Part shown: piece by piece, positions 1-5,707 of the stretch
How the letters are laid out: every line of letters starts with the position of its first letter
Numbering within the stretch: the first letter of the stretch is position 1
Source: Pseudomonadota bacterium
GTDB lineage: Bacteria; Myxococcota; Bradymonadia; UBA4248
Direction of reading: 5' to 3'
Assembly (NCBI GenBank): GCA_017629415.1
Contig: JAGBXG010000029.1
Span: 1 to 6,573 of the forward strand
Length of the DNA stretch: 6,573 nucleotides
Made by a program: the position numbers and the translations under genes
Notes under the pieces: generated by a model
Told to the model about the DNA's origin: nothing
Databases searched by the model: none
What the model saw: the letters and a program-made list of their open reading frames with translations, nothing else

Positions 1-240
1 GCGCACGTGACCGACTGCAATGACGAAGCTGACGAAGAAAGCGCGCCATTCTGTCGAGCAAAAAAAAGGGCGGCTGTATGGCGAAGCCATAAGCCGGCCA
101 GCTTGCGTATGCCGGCCAAAAGCCGGCATAGCAAAGCCTATAAAAGAAAAAACAGAAACCGTTGAAAATCTGCTATGAACAAGTTCCATGCTGCCGGCAT
201 GATGTACGGCATCATTTTGGTTTGAACACAGGATTTTGAG
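1..240. other. Intergenic region upstream of yigZ; no confident gene
   Basis: No gene can be supported here. Frame 1 of the + strand is open from the window edge to a TGA at 163-165. Its first residues are acidic with two cysteines, but the rest runs through the hairpins at 72-134 and becomes an Arg/Lys-rich string, so it is either the tail of a gene entering from the left or chance. An upstream gene could equally end at the TGA at 8-10 in frame 2. After the hairpins comes an A-rich stretch (138-160). A small stem, ATGATG (199-204) with CATCAT (210-215), lies in the likely leader of yigZ, and TGCCG (192-196) could alternatively pair with CGGCA (207-211). I see no convincing -35/-10 pair. A TTGAAA at 162-167 has no good -10 at 16-18 bases. 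Confidence 0.5.
72..134. repeat. Pair of bulged intergenic hairpins (REP-like)
   Basis: Two hairpins lie 7 bases apart. The first is GGCT (72-75), a bulged G at 76, TATGGC (77-82), loop GAA, GCCATA (86-91) and AGCC (92-95). The second is TTGC (103-106), a bulged G at 107, TATGCCGGC (108-116), a five-base loop, GCCGGCATA (122-130) and GCAA (131-134). Both have one unpaired G on the 5' arm directly before a TAT that pairs with ATA. The same design occurs at 5642-5666 and, on the other strand, at 4416-4571. The flanks also resemble the 5610-5690 region: GGGCGGC upstream, and ATAGCRAAGCC followed by an A/T-rich stretch downstream. On the - strand the first hairpin is followed by GCCC and seven Ts (67-61), so it could terminate leftward transcription. 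The function is not known. Confidence 0.7.
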
Positions 241-819
241 ATGTATCAGCTGGTTTCGGAAACACGGCTTGAAGTCGAAATTAAGAAATCTCATTTTATT
301 GCGACATGTGTGCCTGTAGAAAGTATAGACGCGATTCAGGCTGCGATTGTGCGTCTGAAATGCGATGATGCCACGCATAATTGTTGGGCGTGGCGTTTTG
401 GCGATGCTTATCGATTTAATGATGATGGCGAACCTGGAGGAAGTGCCGGAAGACCCATGCTGGCGGCGATAGACGGGCAGGGATTTGATGGTGTTTTGGC
501 GCATGTCGTTCGGTATTTTGGTGGCATCAAACTGGGCGTTGGCGGCCTGGTTCGCGCCTATGGCAATACCGTGGCAGAATGCCTGCGGACGGCGGAAAAG
601 GCTGAAATTATCCCTAAGACAGCCTTAAAGTTTAGTGTGGATTTTGCGGATACTTATGCAATTTATGGCATCATACAGCAGCAAAAACTGGTAAAAGAGG
701 CAGAATGTTATACAGCTCAGGGTGTAGATTTTGAGCTGACTGTAGAAGTAAGCCGCGCGGCGGAGATTCGGGATCGGCTTGTCAATTTGACGAATGGTCG
801 GATTCAATGGAAGGATTAG
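241..819 (+). CDS. yigZ: YigZ/IMPACT family protein
   Basis: A 192-residue protein of the YigZ/IMPACT (UPF0029) family, close to the usual length of about 200. The N-terminal IMPACT domain covers roughly residues 13-123. It shows EIKKSHFIA (13-21), DATHNCWAW (43-51), the family signature DDGEPGGSAGRPM (61-73) and RYFGGIKLGVGGLVRAYG (91-108). Residues 139-190 fit the smaller C-terminal DUF1949-type domain. The eukaryotic relative IMPACT binds GCN1 and restrains GCN2 signalling; bacterial members are cytoplasmic and have no settled function, though nucleic-acid binding or a link to translation has been proposed. The start is supported by AGGA at 230-233, seven bases before the ATG. It is the first gene of an apparent operon: its TAG stop is followed immediately by the ATG of the next gene. 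Confidence 0.93.
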   Translation: MYQLVSETRLEVEIKKSHFIATCVPVESIDAIQAAIVRLKCDDATHNCWAWRFGDAYRFNDDGEPGGSAGRPMLAAIDGQGFDGVLAHVVRYFGGIKLGVGGLVRAYGNTVAECLRTAEKAEIIPKTALKFSVDFADTYAIYGIIQQQKLVKEAECYTAQGVDFELTVEVSRAAEIRDRLVNLTNGRIQWKD

Positions 820-1419
820 ATGCGCAGATTTTTATGCCTTATGACGGCAAGTATTTTATTTATCGGATGTTCGACGCAAAAAAATGAGCAACCGCCTGCC
901 GAAGCAGCCACAGAAACAGCGGCGGTTCAGACAGAAGCCGAGGTCAAGCCGGAAGCCGAGACCTTATCAGGCGCAAAAGCCGTTGTTCCCGGCGAAGTCC
1001 CTGTCATCCGACAAGCGATAGAATTGCCGTTCAGTATGTCATTATCGGGTACACGTCAGGGCGATGAAACAGTCGTTACGTTGACCATCGATTACAAAAC
1101 GGCATTAGGCAGCGCCCCTTTACTGCGTTTGACGCCCAAAGGCGATACTGAAATTGTGGGAATGATGCCGGAACTGCATTTAAAACGGCCCGAAGCCGCC
1201 GGCACAGTAACTCAAACTATCCATCTGCGCGGCACAGATCCCGGCGTAGAAGTTTCTGTCAGTATGACAGACAATGGTTTTGGCGTGGAAGTCCATGACG
1301 AATGGCCGCCTAAAAAAGTACCGCACATCGCCCCTGAAACCCCGATGGAACCTTTGCCAGCACCTATCGTTGTAGACGGCATGGAAATCGATCGCGGTGT
1401 TCGCGTCAGACCGGAGTAA
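820..1419 (+). CDS. Putative lipoprotein with beta-rich domain, unknown function
   Basis: A 199-residue protein I do not recognise by family. A short basic start (MRR) and hydrophobic stretch lead to FIGC with the candidate lipidated cysteine at residue 17. Phe at -3 is less usual than Leu, but the overall shape is that of a lipoprotein signal. Residues 21-50 form an Ala/Glu/Pro/Thr-rich linker, as often tethers a domain away from the membrane. Residues about 68-158 alternate polar and hydrophobic residues in strand-like segments, suggesting an Ig-like beta-sandwich. Residues 163-182 are proline-rich. Export to the periplasm or outer membrane is expected. The ATG touches the yigZ stop with no gap, and AAGGA at 811-815 inside the end of yigZ serves as ribosome binding site, so translation is probably coupled. 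Its stop lies three bases before recF. The product is predicted, not assigned a role. Confidence 0.82.
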   Translation: MRRFLCLMTASILFIGCSTQKNEQPPAEAATETAAVQTEAEVKPEAETLSGAKAVVPGEVPVIRQAIELPFSMSLSGTRQGDETVVTLTIDYKTALGSAPLLRLTPKGDTEIVGMMPELHLKRPEAAGTVTQTIHLRGTDPGVEVSVSMTDNGFGVEVHDEWPPKKVPHIAPETPMEPLPAPIVVDGMEIDRGVRVRPE

Positions 1420-1425
1420 AAGGTG
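1413..1425 (+). promoter_or_regulatory. Ribosome binding site fixing the recF GTG start
   Basis: GGAG at 1413-1416, inside the last codons of the upstream lipoprotein gene, is six bases from the GTG at 1423. The protein from this GTG begins with the hydrophobic strand and HFRN element expected at the RecF N terminus, and no ATG start would keep it. Overlap of the site with the previous gene points to coupled translation. Confidence 0.7.
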
Positions 1426-2553
1426 TTTCTCGAATCGATCGATATCAGCCATTTTCGGAACCTGACAGACGTACATCTGGAGTTTTCCCAAGGCTTCAAT
1501 GTCTTTTATGGTGCCAATGCCCAAGGCAAAAGCAATTTGCTTGAAGCCATCTATACCCTTGCCTTTTTAAAGGGCTTTCGGGGAGATCGTCTGCCGGATT
1601 TTATCGAATTTGAGGCATCGGTCACACAAATTTCCACGCTGCTCAACCGTGAGGGTGCTCAGACACGCTTGAGCGTTGCCATTGATGCCAAAGAGACGCG
1701 AACACGTCATGCTTATGTAGACGGTTCGCCATGCTCCAGAGCAAGGGATTATTTAGGCATTCTGCGCGCCATTTTATTTGTGCCCATGGATGTCAGCATC
1801 CAGCAAGCTGCACCGCAATTACGGCGGTCTTGGCTCGATAAAATGGTGTTTAATCTCAAGCCGGCTTATCTCATTGATTTGGAACAATACCAAAAACTTA
1901 TCAAACAAAAAGCTGCTGTGCTGCGTTGCGAGCATCCTGATCCTGCGCTGCTCGATGTTTATGATGAGCAAATCATGCCGATTGCACAACGGATTATCGG
2001 GGCACGTTATCGTTATCTTCAGCTTTTAGCACCGCATATTACGCGCGTATTCGGACGCATTTTTGACGAAACCTTTGACTGTTTTCCTGTTTATAAAAGT
2101 GCCACACGCACGGAAGACATCGTCTTTGGTCATGAGCCACCGGCACCGCTGCAGGCAGTTCTTGATGGCTACAGAAACCATGTTTCCAGCTCAAGACATA
2201 AGGAAATGGCACGGCAACAGGTTGCAGCAGGTCCCCACCGGGATGACTGGGGCTTTCATTTGAACGGCAGACAAGCGCGATATTACGCCAGTCAAGGCCA
2301 ACAACGCACCATGAGCCTAGCACTGAAAATCGCCGAAATCGAATGCCTCAAACGTGAAGCGAATATTGAACCTGTATTTTTGCTCGACGATGTTTCAAGC
2401 GAACTCGATCCCGTACGCCATAAACGTTTATTCGAATATCTCCACGAAATTTCGGCGCAAACCTTTTTGACAACAACCTCGCGAGGGCACGTCCCAATTG
2501 AAAATGTTGCCCGTATCTTCCACGTCCAAAATGGGAGTATCACCCTTGACTGA
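1423..2553 (+). CDS. recF: DNA replication and repair protein RecF
   Basis: A 376-residue RecF, a normal length (about 360-375). RecF is an SMC/ABC-like ATPase that, with RecO and RecR, loads RecA at single-strand gaps and stalled forks in the cytoplasm. Visible motifs are the HFRN element (10-13), Walker A GANAQGKS (30-37), the RecF signature GPHRDD (270-275), the ABC-type signature SQGQQRTMSLALKIAE (290-305) and Walker B with D-loop VFLLDDVSSELD (318-329). All catalytic elements look intact. The start is GTG with a good GGAG site. The neighbourhood is unusual: recF classically follows dnaN and precedes gyrB, but here it sits between a lipoprotein gene and a dynamin-like GTPase gene. The end overlaps the reading frame of the next gene. 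Confidence 0.97.
   Translation: MFLESIDISHFRNLTDVHLEFSQGFNVFYGANAQGKSNLLEAIYTLAFLKGFRGDRLPDFIEFEASVTQISTLLNREGAQTRLSVAIDAKETRTRHAYVDGSPCSRARDYLGILRAILFVPMDVSIQQAAPQLRRSWLDKMVFNLKPAYLIDLEQYQKLIKQKAAVLRCEHPDPALLDVYDEQIMPIAQRIIGARYRYLQLLAPHITRVFGRIFDETFDCFPVYKSATRTEDIVFGHEPPAPLQAVLDGYRNHVSSSRHKEMARQQVAAGPHRDDWGFHLNGRQARYYASQGQQRTMSLALKIAEIECLKREANIEPVFLLDDVSSELDPVRHKRLFEYLHEISAQTFLTTTSRGHVPIENVARIFHVQNGSITLD
2533..2548 (+). promoter_or_regulatory. Ribosome binding site and probable TTG start of the GTPase gene
   Basis: GGGAG at 2533-2537 is eight bases from a TTG at 2546 that is in frame with the GTPase. The other in-frame starts are weaker: ATG at 2531 and ATG at 2504 have no purine-rich site at a usable distance, and TTG at 2498 has GAGGG ten bases away but would overlap recF by 56 bases. 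With TTG 2546 the overlap with recF is only eight bases, typical of coupled genes. Confidence 0.5.
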
Positions 2554-4036
2554 ACCGACGATTCATAGCTCAGATTTAACAATTCAAAGCCTCATCGACT
2601 CGGCGCAAGAAAAAGGCTTAAGCATGCTCGCCAGGACATGGCAAAACCTCTATGCCGACGGATTGAATATTCCTGGGGTTCGCGTCGTCATCCTCGGCGA
2701 GTTTAATCACGGGAAATCATCGATCATCAATGCCCTGATTGGAGAAAAAGTGCTGCCATGCGGCATGACACCGACAACCCAGGTCGATACATGGATTCGA
2801 TTTGGGGCAAAGCAGAATCAAGTCACAGCCAGCCGTGCCGGAAACACCGTTCTGACATGGGATTGGCAAGAATGGATCAAACTGCAGCCCAAAAAACTCA
2901 ATGAATCCCTGAAAACAACATCCGCCGATCGCATTGAAATTGATCTCAAATCCGAAAAGTTCGATCCCTGCTGTATTTTTATCGATACGCCAGGTTTAAA
3001 TGAAGCCTCCCTGGCACGAGAAAGTTATCTCAGCAGGTATCTGACAAATGCCGATCTCGTCATTTTTGTCCTCGATGCCAATCAGGCTCTGACGCGGACA
3101 GAACAAAATGTTTTTATGGAAATGGCTGAATCATTAACGCCGCAACAACGTTGTCTCATCATCAATAAATGTGATCGGCTCGACGAAAGTGCATGGCTTG
3201 AAATCTGCGCTTATGTCGAATCTGCACTCGCAAGGGATTTTGCCAACGAACGGTTTTATATGGTTTCAGCGCGTGACGAATCCATCGGGGATTGGCAGGA
3301 TCTCATGCATGATCTGAGACATCGCATTCAGACCATTCAATCGGGCAGCAGAGAAGCTGCACAATCGCGAGTCATTCGAGAAATGCAGTTGCTGCTGGAA
3401 GGATGTTCGATATTCGCAGATGCCAAAGCAGACTCTCGGCAACCATTCGCGGAAGAAATTCAACTGTCACCGCAAAACATCGCCGATATCGTCCGTGACA
3501 TTTCCGGCGATCTCAAACGCATGGAACGCCAATATATCGGCGATTTGGAACGCTTCAAACTCGATTTTCTGCGCGCCATGCCTCGCGAACTCGACAAAGC
3601 TCAGCTCGAAGATATCGAAAAATGGTTTGAACCCTTTATCGATGAAGAATTCAGCCAATTTGTTCGCACACAAATCCGCCGAATGACCGAATCCCTGAAT
3701 CAAATGCTTGCCGATATGTGTCAAAATATTCGCCTTGGGGAAATATCTTTCGACAAAACAACGTATTCTCTTGAGGCGATTGAACATATCCCAGCCATCC
3801 CTACGGGGGCTTTCGATGACTCGCGAGGCCTCTCTCTTTGGCAGCTTCCCATCCCATCTTTATTGCCGCCAATTGCCGAAAGACCGCGCCGCGAGGCTTT
3901 TAAAACAATGGCTCAAAAAGCGATTGAAAAGCGTTCAGAACAATATCAAAACGCTTTTGCATCGTTCTTTAAACATCAGCATGACGTATGGTGTACAGTT
4001 GTCCGAGAGTACGGAAACTGCCTTTCACATCTCTAA
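2546..4036 (+). CDS. Dynamin-like GTPase
   Basis: About 496 residues from the preferred TTG start (512 from TTG 2498; ATG 2531 is also possible). The N-terminal third is a dynamin-type GTPase domain. Counting from TTG 2546 it shows G1 GEFNHGKSS (51-59), the G2 threonine in TPTTQ (75-79), G3 DTPGLNEA (147-154), G4 NKCD (207-210) and a G5-like SARD (241-244). The rest, about 260-410, is rich in charged heptad-like helix and probably forms the stalk bundle. A proline-rich PIPSLLPP (435-442) precedes a last amphipathic helix. No clear transmembrane segment is seen. Bacterial dynamin-like proteins can bind and remodel membranes, or act in stress and phage responses; which applies here cannot be told. 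It overlaps the recF end and is followed 15 bases later by the small lipoprotein gene, so all are probably co-transcribed. Confidence 0.9.
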   Translation: MTEPTIHSSDLTIQSLIDSAQEKGLSMLARTWQNLYADGLNIPGVRVVILGEFNHGKSSIINALIGEKVLPCGMTPTTQVDTWIRFGAKQNQVTASRAGNTVLTWDWQEWIKLQPKKLNESLKTTSADRIEIDLKSEKFDPCCIFIDTPGLNEASLARESYLSRYLTNADLVIFVLDANQALTRTEQNVFMEMAESLTPQQRCLIINKCDRLDESAWLEICAYVESALARDFANERFYMVSARDESIGDWQDLMHDLRHRIQTIQSGSREAAQSRVIREMQLLLEGCSIFADAKADSRQPFAEEIQLSPQNIADIVRDISGDLKRMERQYIGDLERFKLDFLRAMPRELDKAQLEDIEKWFEPFIDEEFSQFVRTQIRRMTESLNQMLADMCQNIRLGEISFDKTTYSLEAIEHIPAIPTGAFDDSRGLSLWQLPIPSLLPPIAERPRREAFKTMAQKAIEKRSEQYQNAFASFFKHQHDVWCTVVREYGNCLSHL

Positions 4037-4051
4037 TTTCCATTTCAAACC

Positions 4052-4354
4052 ATGAAACTTCAACACATTCTTTTATTTGCCAGTTTTGCGGCCTTTATCC
4101 TGCCTTCCTGCGAAGAAGGTTCCATGTGCAATACCGATAACGATTGCCGCAACATGTGTCTCACTTATGAAAATAATGCCGTGGCATACGCCTGTGTCGA
4201 CAACCGAGCCTGCAAATGCCTCACTGAAGAAGCCACCATCTGCGAAGGCAATGCCGAAAACGATAAATGCCAGGACATCTGTGACACGTTCTACCCGGGC
4301 AAGCGCGGAACATGCATCATGGCCAAATGTGAATGCCAGGATGCCGAAAATTAA
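4052..4354 (+). CDS. Small cysteine-rich lipoprotein with two CS-alpha-beta-like modules
   Basis: A 100-residue protein with a hydrophobic signal ending in LPSC, giving a candidate lipidated Cys20. The mature part has twelve further cysteines in two sets of six. Module 1 uses C26, C32, C36, C48, C54, C56 (intervals 5, 3, 11, 5, 1). Module 2 uses C64, C73, C77, C88, C93, C95 (8, 3, 10, 4, 1). Both show the order C, CxxxC, C, CxC typical of CS-alpha-beta peptides such as defensins and scorpion toxins, and module 2 has the G-x-C (86-88) before the fourth cysteine. The fold is inferred from spacing only; another disulfide-rich fold is possible. It would lie in the oxidising periplasm or on the cell surface. 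No clear ribosome binding site is visible, but it follows the GTPase by 15 bases, so it is likely the last gene of the operon. Overlapping frames at this locus look like shadows. Confidence 0.82.
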   Translation: MKLQHILLFASFAAFILPSCEEGSMCNTDNDCRNMCLTYENNAVAYACVDNRACKCLTEEATICEGNAENDKCQDICDTFYPGKRGTCIMAKCECQDAEN

Positions 4355-4415
4355 CGCGTGATTCGGTCTTCCAAAAGGCAAGAATCTCCTGCATCTTTTT
4401 TATGCTGCGATTATC

Positions 4416-4446
4416 GGCCTATTGCCTGACGGCAATACGGCCTTTT
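4416..4446 (+). terminator. Hairpin plus T4, copy 1
   Basis: GGCC (4416-4419) and TATTGCC (4420-4426) pair with GGCAATA (4431-4437) and GGCC (4439-4442), with C4438 bulged and TGAC as the loop. Four Ts follow at 4443-4446. This is an 11-bp stem 62 bases after the end of the + operon, suited to intrinsic termination although the T-run is short. The equivalent in copy 2 (4505-4535) has one broken pair. Confidence 0.5.
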
Positions 4447-4447
4447 G

Positions 4448-4487
4448 GCCGGCTGCTATGCCTGACGGCATACGCATCCGGCTTTTT
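4448..4487 (+). terminator. Composite hairpin plus T5, probable operon terminator
   Basis: GCCGG (4448-4452) pairs with CCGGC (4478-4482). Inside it GC (4455-4456) and TATGCC (4457-4462) pair with GGCATA (4467-4472) and GC (4474-4475), with C4473 bulged and a TGAC loop. Five Ts follow at 4483-4487. This is the best intrinsic terminator candidate for the + strand operon. Its use of GGCC at 4447-4450 excludes the CGGCC/GGCCG stem at 4438-4451, so the two folds compete. Copy 2 repeats it at 4537-4571 with a T-run broken by a C. Confidence 0.6.
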
Positions 4488-4575
4488 GATATGCTGCGAT
4501 TATCGGCCTATTGACTGACGGCAATACGGCCTTTTGGCCGGCTGCTATGCCTGACGGCATACGCATCCGGCTTCT

Positions 4576-5580
4576 TTATTGTATGTCTTCGGCTGTTCGC
4601 GGTGCCAATACAGACTGATAGGACAAATAATAGACATTGCCTGTAACGGTATAAGGCATCCCCGTAATCATGGTCTGCTGCGTAGAAACCATAAGCCCGG
4701 CAATATACAAACTGACATTGCCAGCGGCGGTCAACCAGCCAGCATAATTGGGCTGATAAGAGGTTGGAATAACATTCTGAACCGTCACTAATGCCCCATT
4801 ATACGGACTTTTGGGACCGTCTTTTGTGATTTGAGCCGCTTTAACTGCCGTGGGCTGAATCACGATATTTTTGGTTTCTAATCTCGTCACGGTCAAATAC
4901 GAATCATCGGTATCGCTCGTACTTTTGACCATCAGCTGGCAACGGAATTGCCCCACACCGTCCGAAGTAACAGTGACATTGTCGCCGATCTTAAGCCACG
5001 AAACACATTTTTGCGATGGACAATAGACAAACATGCCGGCATTTTGACCATCCGCAGAAGCTTCCTGCATAAAAAAGCCTGTTTTATCGGCCAAGATGCC
5101 CGTCACAGCACCGGTGATATTCACGCCATAAGGTTTGGCCGTAAAACTGTTATTTGTCTTACAATCCGCATCTACGATATTGTCATAATCGGCATGAATC
5201 GCAGCAATCGTCGTATATTTGGGTTCTATTTTCGATCGACATTGTGCGGCATTTTCTTCGGCAATCTGCCAAGCACCGCCCACACAGGATTGCAAGGTCG
5301 TGCCGACACATTCGGTCTGATTTTCTTCACATGGTGGTTTAGCGACACAATAATTATCGCCTAAAATATCGCAATGCGGCGTTTCGCCGGTGCAAAGCCG
5401 TTCTTCAAACCATTGTCCATTGCGGCAGACCATGACTGCATTCTGCTGGCAGACGATTTCATTCGTACAAACCGAAGGCTCCGGCTTATTTTCCTGCGAA
5501 TTAGGGTTTAACCATTCGTCGCAAGCACTAAGAACTGAAGCCGCACCCATACAGCTCAAGATAAAAATATATTTTTTCAT
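4576..5580 (-). CDS. Lipoprotein with duplicated Cys modules and OB-fold-like region
   Basis: A 334-residue predicted lipoprotein: basic start, hydrophobic stretch and a good lipobox LSAC with Cys20. Residues 21-37 form a Pro/Glu/Asn linker. Residues 38-114 contain two four-cysteine modules: C38, C44, C52, C63 and C84, C91, C99, C114, each with C-x7-C followed by GQW or GAW; C70 and C78 lie between them. Residues about 153-330 look like OB-fold-type beta barrels: a VNITGAVTGI strand, GFFMQ, GMFVY, an IGDNVTVT turn, then a second half with GALVTVQNV and a closing LAPRTAEDI. This resembles the OB-fold (YhcR/DUF5689-like) regions attached to secreted nucleases and surface lipoproteins, but no nuclease domain is present. 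Location is probably the outer membrane or periplasm. The ligand is unknown. No clear ribosome binding site is seen before the ATG. It converges on the + operon. Confidence 0.85.
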   Translation of the reverse strand: MKKYIFILSCMGAASVLSACDEWLNPNSQENKPEPSVCTNEIVCQQNAVMVCRNGQWFEERLCTGETPHCDILGDNYCVAKPPCEENQTECVGTTLQSCVGGAWQIAEENAAQCRSKIEPKYTTIAAIHADYDNIVDADCKTNNSFTAKPYGVNITGAVTGILADKTGFFMQEASADGQNAGMFVYCPSQKCVSWLKIGDNVTVTSDGVGQFRCQLMVKSTSDTDDSYLTVTRLETKNIVIQPTAVKAAQITKDGPKSPYNGALVTVQNVIPTSYQPNYAGWLTAAGNVSLYIAGLMVSTQQTMITGMPYTVTGNVYYLSYQSVLAPRTAEDIQ

Positions 5581-5606
5581 AAAAATTCAACGACGATGAG
5601 TATGAC

Positions 5607-5635
5607 AAAGGCCGCCCGTACAAAGCAGGGCGGCC
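5607..5635 (-). terminator. Weak terminator candidate after the desulfurase gene
   Basis: GGCCGCCC (5610-5617) pairs perfectly with GGGCGGCC (5628-5635) around a ten-base loop. Read on the - strand the stem is followed by only three Ts (5609-5607). It could end the cysteine desulfurase transcript, or simply be part of the repeat-like element that continues to about 5690. The short T-run keeps confidence low. Confidence 0.35.
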
Positions 5636-5641
5636 GGCGGA

Positions 5642-5666
5642 GCGTATCGGCCTTTTGGCCGATAGC
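5642..5666. repeat. Bulged intergenic hairpin of the same family
   Basis: GC (5642-5643), a bulged G at 5644, TATCGGCC (5645-5652), loop TTTT, GGCCGATA (5657-5664) and GC (5665-5666). The bulge position and the TAT/ATA step match the hairpins at 72-134. The downstream text (ATAGCGAAGCCC then an A/T-rich run) is close to that at 128-150. It lies in the 127-bp gap between the desulfurase and lipoprotein genes, which otherwise holds no gene. No promoter for the lipoprotein gene is convincing there. Confidence 0.7.
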
Positions 5667-5707
5667 GAAGCCCTAAATATAAAAAATCGTCACGATAGAT
5701 TCAAATT

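Larger units (their letters stand above)
4401..4578. repeat. 89-bp tandem duplication built of hairpins
   Basis: Two copies, 4401-4489 and 4490-4578, differ at three positions only: C4425/A4514, T4485/C4574 and G4488/T4577. Each holds two bulged hairpins separated by GGCC-TTTT-GGCC sequence. The C-to-A change spoils one base pair in the first hairpin of copy 2. The second copy ends on the stop codon of the - strand lipoprotein gene. The block fills the space between convergent genes. Read on the - strand, the hairpins have the same bulged G before TAT as those at 72-134 and 5642-5666. Confidence 0.92.

Noticed and set aside
1..165. Open + strand frame 1 with an acidic, cysteine-containing start, as the end of an upstream gene
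   Set aside because: Its second half runs through the hairpin repeats and becomes a low-complexity basic string. Without upstream sequence the frame cannot be told from chance.
162..190. Sigma-70 type promoter for the yigZ operon based on TTGAAA at 162-167
   Set aside because: The bases 16-18 positions downstream do not resemble TATAAT, and TATAAA at 140-145 lacks a -35 at the right distance.
241..4354. Anti-phage defence island built around the dynamin-like GTPase
   Set aside because: Some bacterial dynamins act against phage, but no other defence gene, integrase or transfer signature is present, and the neighbours recF and yigZ are housekeeping genes.
4077..4361. Second + strand frame overlapping the Cys-rich lipoprotein gene
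   Set aside because: Composition is that of a shifted frame, with no signal, motif or plausible start site.
4073..4381. Open - strand frame of 102 codons opposite the small Cys-rich lipoprotein gene
   Set aside because: It lies antisense to a gene with a clear signal peptide and ordered cysteines, shows no recognisable domain and has no ribosome binding site that I can see.
4401..4578. CRISPR array
   Set aside because: There are only two copies of an 89-bp unit joined directly, without unique spacers, and the units are internally palindromic.
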